The notes: generated by a model from the letters alone, not told the origin. Positions 12,860 through 25,420 are shown, counted from the first letter of the stretch. The stretch: DNA of 64,000 bases from Flabesymbios commensalis (GCA_964017125.1 OZ024911.1:39421917-39485916), one strand, 5' to 3'. Made by a program: numbers and translations.

Positions 12860-13559
12860 CTGTAATAACACACAATCAAAGTAAAAATGAGTAAATCATG
12901 ATGTGTGAAATCCACACACAGACAAGTCACGTGGAGCTTCAATATTTAACATGGGCAGGAGACATTGAACGAATATTGAAACAACATTGGGCGGGTATAT
13001 AATATGCAATTCATCAGTCAGACAAAAAAAAAATAAACTACGTGTAGGGCCCACATAATGCAATTTATGTACATGAAGCTAAGATAAATAATAGACAATG
13101 ACGCATAATTATAATGTCACTCGTCTGGCTCAGCAGGAACATATGGACGTTTAGCAGCGTAAAAATGTATTTGCATGTTCCCAGTATAATAAACCTTGAA
13201 ACTAAATGGGGTTTTGAGTGTAACTTTAATGTCACTTCACTTAGACTGAGATGGAACAAATACAAATTGTTGCATGAATGATAATCATCACATTATAAAA
13301 ATAAACGGTGAAATCACCTTAGGTTTAAAGAGTCGAATTAGCCACTAATCCGGCATATTCAACCCTTTAAATAAAAATATGATTAATTTTCCAAGGATTG
13401 GAATTCCTAAATAACGTACTGGTGTGTCGTGAGTAGTGTATATTGCTGTCCTTCCCGGCGGAGTAAAGTTTGATTTTCCTGGATACATTGGTTTTGTTCG
13501 CGCTGCACAGCGCCGCAAGGCCAAGCTGCTTCATACAGCTACTGGCAGTCATATTTACC

Positions 13560-14050
13560 TCCAGACGTAAATACACCATAACAGTTCACATGGCAGTCAC
13601 CAGGTCGTAGCACCTATTGACAATCATCTTTACCTTCTGACTTAAATTTACCATAACAAATTATACAGTGCTCACCAGGTGGTAGTAGCTACTGTCAGTG
13701 AAGATTATATCATGATGTATACGTAAACAATTAGAAGTTCGCTTGATAGTTCACGGGTGCTAGGAGGTATTCAAAGCCACGTTTACTTGTTGACGTAACC
13801 ATTCACACTATCCTCACCAGGTGGTAGTGCCCACTGTCAAGCATGTTTATGTCATGACTTTTCTAAACCATGGCTCACCAGGTGGTAGAACCCACTGACA
13901 GCATGTTTACGTCTGAAATCAGTGAAACGTAGTAGTAATTCAGATCGTCCTCACCAGGTGGTAGTAGCTAGTGACAGTCGTGTTTACTTTCAGACATCAA
14001 GCTGCCATAGCGGATTATCCAATCTTCACCAGGTGACAGTAGCTATGTTC
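13560..14050. repeat. Irregular minisatellite, about 75 bp period
   Basis: The word CACCAGGT recurs at 13598, 13673, 13815, 13876, 13952 and 14027, giving spacings of 75, 142, 61, 76 and 75. Units also share GTAGTAGCTACTGTCAGT and GTTTACxTxCTGAC blocks. Most units contain the E-box core CAGGTG. No coding potential seen. Confidence 0.75.
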
Positions 14051-14512
14051 GCATCTTATTAAGAAATATTCACATGATAAAAATCATCACAAAGTGTTAT
14101 ATTTACAGCCATGTTTACCCGCTGACGTCATATTCCTCAAGCCGTAAATGATGATCACATGAGATCTTTCATATTTTGAAGTATGTTGTCAGTCAAATAA
14201 TTATTTTATACGCGGTCACCATAGTAACACATTATATTCACTAGCTGCTAGTGAGCTGATTGGCATATATATATAATATCATTCCCAGATTGCAAGAATA
14301 ACAACACAGTGTCCAATATTTCAGTTGCAATGTCCATTACTTGACGCGGAGTTCGCTAGATGTCATTAGATGATGGTCATTCCTCTCCTCGATGCTGTTT
14401 CACAGATAGTTTAATTCCAACTGTCCAGTGAGCAGGAATGTCATCCTATAGCTATCACATCTGTCGTTAAAACAAACTCTATGTGACGTGGCCGTGTTTT
14501 ATAACACATTCT

Positions 14513-14618
14513 CAGTAAACACGCAAAGTTCAACCTATGTCGAGTTAATGTTGGGCCAGCGTCGCAGACGCTGGCCCAACATTAAACCGACATAGCCTGA
14601 ACGTTTGTGCTTCCTGGG
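14513..14618. repeat. Group A foldback MITE
   Basis: Ends are CAGTAAACACGCAAAGTTCA and GAACGTTTGTGCTTCCTGGG. Both arms carry the copy-specific CTATGTCG or its complement. The centre is GGGCCAGCGTCGCAGACGC. Confidence 0.85.
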
Positions 14619-14897
14619 TCGGCCACGTGGAGGTGGGCCCTAATGATAGGTTGAGTCAGTCACTCATTTGATTCCCCTGTCTAATATTAACTCTGCGCGC
14701 CGACCATACACGCTCAAAGGCAGAACACATTGGTTTAACGCTTTAACAACGTTAGATGCGTTGTCCCAGCGTTAAATCAAGGGTTTCTAGTATCCTTGGT
14801 TGAACCGACGTTTTAGAATACGTTTGACATACATTTTAATGTGTAACCCGTTTTAATCTGTAAATTTCGCAATTTTAAGATCCAGCACTATACACAT

Positions 14898-15017
14898 CAG
14901 GGCCCGTATTCTCGTACAAGTTACGATATATCGTAGGCTTCTGATTGGTCGAGATTGCCATCTCGACCAATCAGAAGCCTACGATATGTCGTAACTTGTA
15001 CGAGAATACGGGCCCTG
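14898..15017. repeat. Group F palindromic element, clean copy
   Basis: Nearly perfect palindrome of about 120 bp. Ends are CAGGGCCCGTATTCTCGTAC and its complement, and the arms contain TTACGATATATCGTAGGCTT then CTGATTGGTCGAGA. The centre is TTGCCA between GGTCGAGA and TCTCGACC. Few mismatches suggest recent origin or arm correction. Confidence 0.88.
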
Positions 15018-15365
15018 AATTTCAGTCATTAGAACTTCTGTCTCGATACCGCGATCCAAATGACTAAAACCTCCAAGGATTTGCGAAGTTGATATCACAA
15101 CATCACATCAGTGTCCCGGTTATAAATATTTTTTACTTTGAAAAACTTGTCACACAAGGGCTACTAAAAACACAGGAAAACTACAAAATCAACATATAAT
15201 TCTCCTGGGGTTAGTCTTCATGGAGCACTTTTGTCAACTACAGTAGCCATTCTGTGTTTCTGATAGCATCTGTATTTATCATAATAATCACTTGTTAAAA
15301 ATGAAATATATCCTAAATCTTGAAACACTCATACAAATTGGGACTTCAATTTCACAAATCACATA

Positions 15366-15460
15366 CATTTTCAGTCATTTGAAGCTGTGTGTCGCGGTAG
15401 CGAGACACAACTTCAAGTGACCGAAAATTCAAATTGAATAGCTCAGGGCTCTAGGCGTTA
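15366..15460. repeat. Group B hairpin with right end
   Basis: Arms TTTTCAGTCATTTGAAGCTG and CAACTTCAAGTGACCGAAAA around TCGCGGTAGCGA, followed by AGCTCAGGGCTCTAGGCGTT, a TTAA-type right end like that of 15843-16090. The left end is unclear. Confidence 0.65.
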
Positions 15461-15518
15461 AAGTATCCTCATAGTTAATTCGTTGTGATGTGATTCCCTC
15501 AACACGTAGTACCCCACA

Positions 15519-15605
15519 CCCAGAACACACGACTCATTGATCCAATGTTGGTCCACCGTCTACGACGTTGGTCCAACATTGGATCAATGTGTGGTGTTTG
15601 CTGGG
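15519..15605. repeat. Group A foldback MITE
   Basis: Ends are CCCAGAACACACGACTCATT and GTGTGGTGTTTGCTGGG. Both arms carry TTGATCCAATGTTGGTCCA or its complement around CCGTCTACGACG. It lacks one inner segment found in longer copies. Confidence 0.85.
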
Positions 15606-15842
15606 CGGTACCTCACTGCCATCACAGGAAGGCACGGAATCGTAAATATCGGTGTAAACTATAGTGACACATAATATACATAAATCAATCACTGGTCAGC
15701 CTGACCTGTCCTACACTTCCTCTCTATGACGACCACGGTGCCTACATGACAGTCCGTGCATCCGTGGGGTGTGGTACCAGAACGCAATTACATTCAGACA
15801 TCGTATAGTAAGGTGACATATCACCATTATCAATAATTGTTA

Positions 15843-16090
15843 TTAACCCTTAGCACACTGATGTCGACTACAGTTGACTATAGTATTGTTTTCACATGTT
15901 TTAATTGTCTTGTATAACCAGGTTTTTAAAAATAAATATGGCTCAAATCTGTGATAACTATATACATTTCAACCTAGATTTTGCAAATTCAACTAATTTT
16001 TAGTCACTTGAAGTTGTGGATCGCGGTAGCGAGACACAATTTCAAGTGGCTGAAAATTTAAATTTCTCGGCTCAGTGCTCTAAAGGTTAA
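15843..16090. repeat. Group B TTAA element, complete
   Basis: TTAA on both sides; left end CCCTTAGCACACTGATG and right end CTCAGTGCTCTAAAGGTTAA. The hairpin at 15996-16064 is AGTCACTTGAAGTTGTG against CACAATTTCAAGTGGCT. The right TTAA is shared with a second, poorer element to the right. Confidence 0.78.
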
Positions 16091-16312
16091 CCCTTTACCT
16101 TAAGTGCTAAACACGTCTATAGGCGTGTGCAGCCGTTTTAATTGTTCTACAAACAAGAGCAAATGAAGCAGAAATGGGCATCAAATTCTCTAGATTGGCA
16201 TCTGTTCTGATTCAAATTGTACTCATGTAATTGTAAATAAGTTTACTCACTTTTAAATTGTGAATCGTGGTAGAGACACAACTTAAAGTGAATAACTTAA
16301 AAGTCTTAACTG
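16091..16312. repeat. Degenerate group B TTAA element
   Basis: Starts CCCTTTACCTTAAGTGCTAA directly after the TTAA of the previous element. A weakened hairpin at 16241-16310 (TACTCACTTTTAAATTGTG / CACAACTTAAAGTGAATA) is still visible. The right end is eroded. Confidence 0.55.
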
Positions 16313-17226
16313 TGTTTAATTTTACCTAATTTTATAACAGGCATGAATATAATTATGGCATGGAACAACAGGTCATTGGACTTAAATGTTTACCATCTAC
16401 CGCTACGTTAGTATCTAAGGATCCTATAAATGTGTCCGTTTGTAAAGTGGTAGAATTATTACTTGTGAATGTGAGTAAGTGAGTGAATCTTACTTTAGGT
16501 CGCTTTTTGCAAATTATGGCAATATCGCGACAGAAGCAAGGCCGGAATCCAGATTATGTCTTACTCTTATAGAGTGACGTCAAGGGTGGTTCTAGTATCC
16601 TTGGTTCTATATAGCACCATAGGCAGAACTGCGCATTCCAAATTGAACAATTTGGAGCACAACCACGATGACAACCATACCCTTCAGTACCAAGGTAGAA
16701 ATAATATAATATTTAGGCATATTAAAAAGGCGCTGTGTATTTGCTATTGCCACTGGATGAACATTCCATACAATTATAGCAGTAGATCTATCATTCTATA
16801 TGATAAAGTGTTTGATTATAGACTGACCAAGTCTAGAATCCATACTGTAGACGGCTCTAATGATCAGCGCCTGAATGTTTAAAACACGTACATTATGATC
16901 TGTTAACACACTGTCATCAATCGATTTACAATAACAGAACCCCCTAACGAGTCTAACACCGCTGCATAATGTTCTCGACAAAAAACATAAAAAAAAAGAC
17001 TTACTAAACATCCTACGGAGATGCTCTCGGCGGCTTACATCCCATGCCTATTGCATGCCTAGTTACTGTCGCCAGGGTTACGTGGTTGCCGCGGCAGTGA
17101 GGCGCTGTGAGGCGGATAAGTTAAGCTTGTCACGCGATAAGTGCAGGAAATTACCGGCCACACGGCATGGACTGCCATTGGTGATATCCAGAAAAAAAAC
17201 ACCCACCAACGTCTTCTGTTTATGCA

Positions 17227-17332
17227 CAGCAAACACGAGACGTTGTACCAATGCTGGTTTATTGTTGGGCCACCGTCGCAGACGGTGGCCCAACAATAAA
17301 CCAACATTGGCACAACGTCTCCTGTTGTTGCG
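17227..17332. repeat. Group A foldback MITE
   Basis: Starts CAGCAAACACGAGACGTTG and ends CAACGTCTCCTGTTGTTG. The arms share the copy-specific TTTATTGTTGGGCCACC. The centre is GTCGCAGAC. Overlapping short open frames on both strands are repeat by-products. Confidence 0.85.
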
Positions 17333-18214
17333 CACCGGTCGCAAGATGTGATTTTCTAATGCAAATGCCATCTCGCATAGAATAAAAATAGTTATTGTAT
17401 ACGTACTGCAATCAATCATATTGAATAAATCACATGACAATTTATTACGCAAGAAGGTAATAGAGTACTGTAGGCATGTAACATATTTAATTTCAATACA
17501 ACGCAAATGCAATATGATTTATTCACGTAAATTTAATCTTGTGTGGAATAAAATTAATGAGTGCCGCATTTTAGGACACTTAATTATCAACTATATTAAA
17601 AAAACACTTGGATTGCAAGGAGTGAAATATCAAGTAGGCCTATCGGGCTATAGTATGTACATGATGTATATTCACTGGAATAAAAGAAAAAAGAAACGTG
17701 CCCTTTTTACATATGCACCACAGAAAAACCTCACAGCCAACAATGTTGATCATGCAATGGTGGTCATTAAAAGTCCTCCTTCTTCGATATCGGCCCAACA
17801 TTAAACACTCATTAAGTCTATATGGTTGTATCACAAACTGAACAAAGAAGAAGTTCCCTAACGTACAGGCTACAATCCTGATTGACGGGACCTCTTCCCT
17901 GGGGAATACGCCGTCTCCAAAAGTAATCCATAAATTCAGCCAGATAGTTTATCCAGACACACAACAGGGGGGTAGAGTAATCTTTAATTTGAGGGCAGTG
18001 ACGTCATAGGGGCGCTGATTAAGATAAGATTCCCAGCATATTCTGTTGCTATTCTATCAGATAACACGGTCAGTCTGGGCAGTGAGTGCACATAAAAACA
18101 GAGTCTGCAGCTATATCAACTATGTTACACATTGGTATCTGAACCCCATGTGCGCTAGTTTAGTAGTCACTAACACTACATGTACTTAGAGCGGTATATT
18201 ATAGAATTTAAACA

Positions 18215-18278
18215 TTTACACACTTAGAAGTTGTGGGTCGCGGTAGTGGGTATATATTTAAAACCTAAGTGGGTAAAA
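18215..18278. repeat. Degenerate group B hairpin
   Basis: CACTTAGAAGTTGTGGGTCG and a broken right arm ending CCTAAGTGGGTAAAAAT. One stem half is partly replaced. Confidence 0.45.
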
Positions 18279-18966
18279 ATATAATTATATCTCTACAATT
18301 TGAATCAGAACATATGTCAATCTTGCAAATTTAATGATCATTTCTCTTACAAGTTGTTCCGTTTGAAAGACAAACAGCAAGGCAGAAAACGGCTATGGAA
18401 GCGATTAGCACTTCCAAGGGTTAATGTTCCATGGATCAGAAGGAAACTGATCAATCATATCTGGGAGGTGCTCATACCCAGATGACTTACCTCACAATGT
18501 AAGTCCTAATCTATTGTCTATACAGTCAGGGAATATTTTGTTCAGCATCGCGTGGCGAAAAGCTATGCCATTTGCTAATCAAATGTGAAATTATATAGCA
18601 AAATACATGAATAATAAGGAAAAAGTGGGAGTCGGACATCGAAGAAAATCGTGAGTCAATAATTTTCGAACACAATTCCCCCTGCCATAACGTTGTCAAT
18701 CGATTTAGTGTTATATACTCCGTCACCTTATGCGTCACCATATATGTATTCAAATGGCTATTTGCCACGTTGTCTAGTGGCATATATGCCCTTTTAAAAT
18801 ACAAGGGTGTTAACAAAATAAATTTATCATCCTGCAGATGTTTGAGCATCAGACTATATGGACAATAATAGATATCAACCTAAAATTGAAATGTGAATTA
18901 GGGCTGATTTCTGACTTATCAGGGTTCAAATTCATCACCCTCCCTGTGTATATGACATAAGCTCCT

Positions 18967-19056
18967 TGACCCTGTGTTGGTTCAATGCTGAACCAATATA
19001 TTTGACACTGGCCCAACATTAAACAGGTAAGCCCACATGTGTCGTGTTTACCTAGC
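18967..19056. repeat. Group A fragment
   Basis: Contains TGTTGGTTCAATGCTG, CTGGCCCAACATTAAACAGG and GTGTCGTGTTTACCTAGC, but the centre is lost and the arms are unequal. Confidence 0.5.
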
Positions 19057-19502
19057 ATATATAGTGATGAGCACATTCTATGTGGTTCAGTCTGGTATAT
19101 GCTTTACAGGTAAGCAGTTACTGCCGTATGCCCTTTGAACATCAGTATTATCTGGTGTCCTGCCAAATTGTCCAGTACATATTATTCATGGTAGTGGCCA
19201 GATGCCGAGATGAGCCAAGCACACCAGACAAATCTGACGCCAGTCAAGGTGAGATGCAGAACCCACCTGTAAACTCAGCTACAGAACCCACCATAGTTTT
19301 ACACATCAACCTGCAAGCACGACACGTTCACACAAACAGCCAAGCAAGCAAGAATATACTAAATATAGAGTAATAGTAACTGTGGTTAATTTTCGATAAA
19401 CGATAGAATTCACATAATCAATTGAAACGAACAATGTTCATATTCAGACATTGATAATATCAGTGTTCTGTATGAACCTTCCAATGCAGGTGTGACATGA
19501 AT

Positions 19503-19582
19503 AACTGCCGTGTAACGCCAAAAGGCAGTAAATGCTTACTTTCCAAGTAGGCAGTTACTGTCTTTGGGCTTTGTAGAGTAAT
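19503..19582. repeat. Group E foldback element
   Basis: Left AACTGCCGTGTAACGCCAAA, core AGGCAGTAAATGCTTACTTT, right AGGCAGTTACTG then GGGCTTTGTAGAGTA. Diverged copy of the clean element at 37821-37904. Confidence 0.7.
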
Positions 19583-21279
19583 ATAGATCTTTGTAGAGTG
19601 CATAGACGTTTATAAACTGACAAAGCACAAATCTCTGGTGATCCAAGCTGAGAGGGTTAATTAACACTATGTTTTCATTCCGCGCTCCCCATCACCACAC
19701 TGTCAATAATTACAGTAACCTGAGAAGGTTTTTCCACAGATCGTAGATGAGAACACTCACGTGTCCACAAAATGATACGGAATTGCGGGAATTTTTTTTT
19801 TTAACTGTAGTCCTAATTACGTCAACGTCACCATCGATTCCAATAATTCAAAATAGACGAGCCAGTAAGCGTCAAATATATTGTGGTGTCATATTCTACT
19901 GGAGTTTGTGCCAGATTTTTCTTTCTGGAGGGAAGCATCCTACAGCAGAAGAGACAACACAGAGTAGCTCACGGTTGGGCCAATAAATTCAACGCTGACC
20001 AAACTTCGCGCCGATCCATATTGCCCATTGCCCGTAGCATCTGCTTATCTGCCGACAAGGTCACTCACATCCCGATTCCCTTGACAGGATGCGCTACCAT
20101 TGACATTTGAAGTCCGGAAATGTCTTTGCAATTTTCAGCTTCAAATGAAGAAAATTTTACTAGTCCCTCTCTCAAAGCAAAACAACATCATTCGCCTTTA
20201 AAGCCAGTTACACAACGTGTGTGCAATATGAAAACAATCCAGCAGACGGTTTTCGTCATATCGTCCAGAAACGGCCATCTGGACGCACGGCCGGACGGCC
20301 AAACGACCGGACAGGCTGCTGACAATATCGGTACTTCGTGGCCGGGGATAAAAGGGAAATTATTGTGTAGCTCTTACATTTCTAACTACCAATCACTTTA
20401 TTTGACTGATTTAAAAAATCATCAATGTAGTTGGTAATGCTGTTAGAGTTATCCCTAGCGCTGAATGTGTGTAACCTTGATGACGTTTGCCACGCCCTGA
20501 CCTGTACAAAGGCCGCGACACGGGTCAAATACAATGCACACAAACAAAACTCCTTTCAAAGACTGCACCATAAACAAGTCCGAAAAACAACTTTTTGCGG
20601 CCTTTTTCTGGTGTTTGAAGATGTGCAAAGCAATTATTGTTTTTCGCCCACGGGCAGCACACAGTGGCACCTGTCGGACCGCCATCTACAAGTGTTACAC
20701 AATACTCTTGATACATGCACGAAAAATTTCTACAGTGGAAGCCGAAAAACACGATCATGTGTTTACTTAAATATTAAATCTAGCGATTTAAAAAAAATCC
20801 GTATTTATATTCCATGTAAGATGAAATTTCTATCGCAAAATATAGGACTTCTGACAAATTACAGCATGTTACAGTGTATTTCGTTTTCAAAATCTATGAC
20901 ATTTCTATGACATTTCTGATTTAGTGTGTAAAAATGCAACACAAAAAGATAAAAGTCGGAACTATGCACTATACTTATATCGAAAGTCTTCCAAAGGTTC
21001 TTCAGAGTACACAGTTTCACAATTAGCAGTTTGGAGCATGCCATATTATGTACAACCAAGATGACAGACGGGACTCCTTATTACAAGTACAATGTCGAAT
21101 CGAATCATTCAAATGAGCCACCCTGTGGCAGCCTATAATTATAATAATGTTCATGCATCTCATCATTAATTTGTTTAATGATGAAATATTAACAATATAT
21201 TGAATTTACAACTGCTAGAGTAAAATTAGACATTGTAGTAGGTTCACTACAGCAGGTCGCTCATGGCCGGATCCACTTT

Positions 21280-21385
21280 CAGACAAACCGAGACATAAAC
21301 CCAATATTGTTTTAACGCTGGGTCATTGTCTACGATGCTGGCTCAACATTAAAACAGCATTGGGTCATACCTTTCCTTGACTGGG
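21280..21385. repeat. Group A foldback MITE, diverged
   Basis: The inner arms CAATATTGTTTTAACGCTGG and GCTCAACATTAAAACAGCAT surround TTGTCTACGATG. It ends TTGACTGGG. Confidence 0.7.
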
Positions 21386-21556
21386 TTACAATGCGCCTGT
21401 GTGGGAACGCAAATCTAACGTTTCACGCCCAAGGCGCTGAAAAGGGAGGGCTGCGGTTAATTTGCTGGCTGATTGGCAGCAGAGCAGAGAAGCTAACGAG
21501 CCTTGGAGTGGCTCTTCTCTCTTATCAACCGGCCACAGCCTCATTCCACCACGTAG

Positions 21557-21714
21557 GTATGGCTCTGCAAATCCAAAAGGCAGTAACTGCTTACTTGTAA
21601 AGTAAGCAGATACCGCTTTTCTGGCTTTGCAAAATAGTATTGTTCTGTAAAGACAAAATGCGTTAATTGCTTAATTGTAAAGTAAGCAGTTACTGCTCTA
21701 TGGCTTCTCAAGAC
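21557..21714. repeat. Two adjacent group E elements
   Basis: Unit 1 (21557-21640) carries GCTCTGCAAATCCAAAAGG, AGTAACTGCTTACTTGTAA and CTGGCTTTGCAAAATAGTAT. Unit 2 (21641-21714) carries GTTCTGTAAAGACAAAATG and AAGTAAGCAGTTACTGC. The tandem copies differ from each other, so this is not a fresh duplication. Confidence 0.7.
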
Positions 21715-22539
21715 AGACCCAGAGTCTTTGATAGAGATCACTTCATCACTCATCTATTGAGTTGTTAACGACACCCTTTTGGAAACGTATATTGGCAGTA
21801 CCCTTAATCAGGCTGTGTTAGTTAATTATCTGCACACACACTAACTGACGCCAATATGATGGATTATAAGAAAATGCTTTAATCATTGTCAATTTAAATG
21901 TAAGTCCAAGTTGCTTTTAAGTCTAATTCCTAGTAAATCTTCATGTTTACCTGGACGACTCTGTTTGTCAGTATTCATTTCAAATGTCTTTAAAAATCTA
22001 AAAGCCTTAGAAACCAAGCTTCCATTTGGTCAGTCTCAGGCTAGTACGGGTGGGATACCTTTCTTGGAGGATAAATTAATCCGGTATTAATATCTAGAAC
22101 AGAAATTAAACATCACAGATAAATTGCTCTTACTGTTTAAGTGTGAATTTGACGTGAACCATAGAGGCATCTAAACAAAATAATAGTAATAGAAGATATT
22201 ATAAATTACTCGCCATACTTCGTGGGTGGGAGATACAAATTACACGCATTGTTTTACCTGAAGACCAGTCATTGGCAACTTCCTGATTTAACACAAATTT
22301 CACTTCTAATAAACTTAATAAAAATACAGTATATTAGTCGAAATTAGCGCTGAAAGACTTCGGGATTCAAAGAGCTACAAATATTCAGAATTGTGAGTGT
22401 GAAGTGTAGTCCTCCTCCCGGGGCAGTGGGGAATGTATACCCGTATCGCAGGTATCAAAGACAGCCGCCAGAAACAGGCAGAAGTCAACATAAACACACA
22501 AGACAACCACGTCCTCTTATGGCTGCAGGCGCTGGACAA

Positions 22540-22622
22540 CACAACCACCAATGTTGGTTTAATGTTGGGACATCGTCGCAGACGCTGTCCCAACATTAAC
22601 CCAACGTTGGCTCAACATCAGA
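22540..22622. repeat. Group A foldback MITE, short
   Basis: CCAATGTTGGTTTAATGTTG and its complement around GGACATCGTCGCAGACGCTG. The outer ends are worn. Confidence 0.7.
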
Positions 22623-22648
22623 TATTTGATGGTGTCCACATACCATCA

Positions 22649-22742
22649 AACACGAGAACTTGAACCAATGTTATTTTTCTGTTGGGCCGACGTCTCAGAT
22701 GGTGGACAAACATTAAACCAGCTCAACGTCTGGCGTTAGCTG
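22649..22742. repeat. Group A foldback MITE, diverged
   Basis: AAACACGAGAACTTGAACCA on the left and CAGCTCAACGTCTGGCGTTAG on the right around ACGTCTCAGATGG. It lies just after the copy at 22540-22622. Confidence 0.6.
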
Positions 22743-23563
22743 GGATAACGTTGTCACGGTCCAGAGGCGATACCAAAATGCAGTGTTCCTTGTCAATGTG
22801 AGTCGTCTCGCAAGGTTGTACATGTTTAAATGAGAACATGCCCCCAAACTATACATACTTTACATACATTATAAATGGCATACTTTTCTCATGGTATCAT
22901 ATTGTATAATGTAATGGACTCACTGAAAAAACATTACCCATCGATAGTCATACAACTAAAAATATTTGAAACAAACACATTCTGATAGAGTTCGATTGAA
23001 AAGGATTTTTAATTTTAGTATGTTGAATCTCCCCAAGATCCTAAAATGCGAGGTATTCAAGTCAAGATTTTAAGGGATGAGCCACATGTTTTGTCCAAGA
23101 AATTTAAATCTATATAAAGTTCCTGCTCTGTCTGTTCATAGAATGATATACATGATGGATTGATAACTCAATGCGTGATGCAATGGTGGGGCGCACATGT
23201 AAAGCTTCTTGTGCGAAGGCCATTAGCAGTAATTGCTTATTTTTAAAATTTCCTTTGCAGGGGAGCATAACCTTATCATATAGATGTACTGAAGTAAAAT
23301 AAAAGAGCAATGAGAATCCGGTGGTTTCATTATTTAATGACTTGTGTGAGCGCAAGAAGCATGGGCTGAGGATGTACATGTATCTCAGCTGGCAGATGTA
23401 TTAATGTATTCATGGGCTCTACTGATGAGTTGTCAGTGGTCTGCTCCACTCAGTACTATAAAAATGACTTGGCCAGGTTTATTCATGGTTGTATCATCGT
23501 CAAAAGGGAAACAGTGGTAACTGCTGTCTGCCTTGGCAGAGTAGCATGGTAAACGTATTGAAA

Positions 23564-23822
23564 TAAACCCTTAAAGCGCTGAAATAATTTAATATAAGCC
23601 ATGGAGACCAAAGGGTTTTTCAATTTGAAATCATCATAAATGTGTTAAAGTTAAAAGTTTGCTCTTCCTGCTCCATTTGAATACATATGTTATGGGTCCA
23701 CGGCCATTATAAATATTTTTCCTCTTGCAGCGCGGAGATAGACTTTAGACGTCAGAATCTGACGTCTACAGACGTCAGATTCTGACGTCTAAAGTCGGTC
23801 ACCGCGCTGTAAGCATTGTTAA
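23564..23822. repeat. Group C TTAA element
   Basis: Left end ACCCTTAAAGCGCTGAAATA, internal CAATTTGAAATCATCATAAA, and a perfect inner hairpin TCTGACGTCTACAGACGTCAGA extended by GACTTTAGACG arms. The right end CCGCGCTGTAAGCATTGTTAA is eroded. Confidence 0.72.
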
Positions 23823-24179
23823 TTTTTCTGAATAGTTACAAAAAAAATACGTGAGATATGGGCCAACAATCAATAACATTACACACCATTCTGGAAACAA
23901 CACCACCACCACGCACTTATCAATCAGACTTAAACATGTCAACCTGGCAGCTACATTTAGACTTGGCTTAACATATCTGTAATCAGCAGATGGTGTATAC
24001 CATCAATAAATCATAACGGTTCACAACAAATAAAACGTACGACGTGTCCCACAATGAACACAACGCAGTCTTAATAGTATAAAGGATTCTTCCTGGGCAA
24101 TGTTTCATTATTTCACTATATAATATTAATATCATTGTGATCTACACAATCATATACGCCATAATGGAAAGGTGCTCCT

Positions 24180-24274
24180 CCCAGCGAAAACGAGACATTT
24201 GTACAATGTTGGCCCAACGTCTTCGTTGGTCCAACATTGTACAAATGGTATACAAATGTTTTGTGCTTACTGGG
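24180..24274. repeat. Group A' foldback MITE
   Basis: Starts CCCAGCGAAAACGAGACATT and ends TTTTGTGCTTACTGGGG. The arms share TTTGTACAATGTTGGxCCAA around CGTCTTCG. Confidence 0.78.
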
Positions 24275-24415
24275 GATGAGTCAATGTTGGGCCACCTATA
24301 TCTGTCTGTCTGTCAGTAACTACAGACCGCAGTTACTGCATTATTAGAACCTTCACACAGGCTCTAACATACCACTGAAAGATATTGAGCGATCCTTCAA
24401 CAAAGTAACATTCTT

Positions 24416-24667
24416 TTAACCCTTTAAGCCCTCATGATGCATTAAAGCATCATTTTACATTCTTGAAAACAGACTTAATCATACTACAATCAAGGATTTT
24501 AGAACGAAAATTCCCATGAAACTGGTTTACCAATGCGTGGTAATTTTCTTAAATTTTTAAACCACATCAAATCATCTTCATCCACTACAAGTCGAGAATT
24601 TCGACAGCAATTCGCGGCTTGTAGTGGATGAAGATGACAATGGTAAATACAGGCTTGAAAGGGTTAG
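24416..24667. repeat. Group D TTAA element
   Basis: Left TTAACCCTTTAAGCCCTCAT and right CAGGCTTGAAAGGGTTAG. The hairpin at about 24570-24641 joins TCATCTTCATCCACTACAAG and its complement around CGAGAATTTCGACAGCAATT. Related copies: 39869-40115 and 61289-61511. Confidence 0.75.
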
Positions 24668-25078
24668 GAGACCATATCCACAACATGGCCCAAGCAATAA
24701 TTACCCATCAGTGACCAACCATCATCTGAGCATCTGGAGATATGGACGTAGATCCTGCAGGCATGTACTTGCCTGTCCCAAAGTCAATCCGGCAGGCAGA
24801 CTCAGCATGGAGCACACTCATGGAGACACGGGGGGCTAGGGCACCTCATTGTTCTGGCATTCACAGAAAATCCATGTCCAGCGCAAACTCCATTATTCGT
24901 CGAGTGGGTTTTTAGATTCACCTCGGCGGGTGACATACCCCTGTGTGTGTATTGACAATTACTCACGCCCCCAGGTACATACACCTCTGTACAATACGTA
25001 CACGCAGACATTAATACATAAACAACGGCAAGGCCGCTGACCACTCAGCGTACACATACTAGTAGCTCTTTGCGTGTT

Positions 25079-25147
25079 TTGTGTACGTGTTTAGAGGGGC
25101 ACAGCGGGTGCCTACACCCGCCGTGCCCCTCTAAACACGTACACACA
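25079..25147. repeat. Isolated GC-rich hairpin
   Basis: Left arm GTACGTGTTTAGAGGGGCAC and right arm GTGCCCCTCTAAACACGTAC, with GCGGGTG / CACCCGC near the loop. About 30 bp of stem with one or two mismatches. No second copy recognised. Confidence 0.75.
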
Positions 25148-25219
25148 ATAGGACCCTTTGGAGGTGTCCGACATCTGGACTGAGCATTCCCAGAGCTGTG
25201 AAAAGCAGGCTCAAATCTC

Positions 25220-25420
25220 TTAACCCTTAAAGCGCCGAAAAAATTGTATATAAACCAAGAGATCAAAGGGTTTATTCAATTTGAAATCAGCATAAATGTC
25301 TTCCGCTTCATTTAAATACCTATGTTATGGGTCAATAATATGTCATTCATTCAGTGCGGGGATCGACTTTCGTTATGACGTCATATTCTGATGTCTGAAG
25401 CCGGTCCCGCGCTGAAAAAT
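25220..25420. repeat. Group C TTAA element, degenerate
   Basis: Starts TTAACCCTTAAAGCGCCGAA and keeps CAATTTGAAATCAGCATAAA and CCTATGTTATGGGTC. The hairpin region (GGGGATCGACTTTCGTTATG ... GAAGCCGGTCCCGCGCTG) has lost pairing. Confidence 0.65.

Noticed and set aside
17421-17804. 127-codon plus-strand frame
   Set aside because: No recognisable motif, AT-rich codon use unlike the MAGI exons, and it runs into a degraded group A arm.
20120-20910. Overlapping frames of up to 159 codons as a gene
   Set aside because: AT-rich, no family resemblance, frames overlap on both strands and lack splice or start context.
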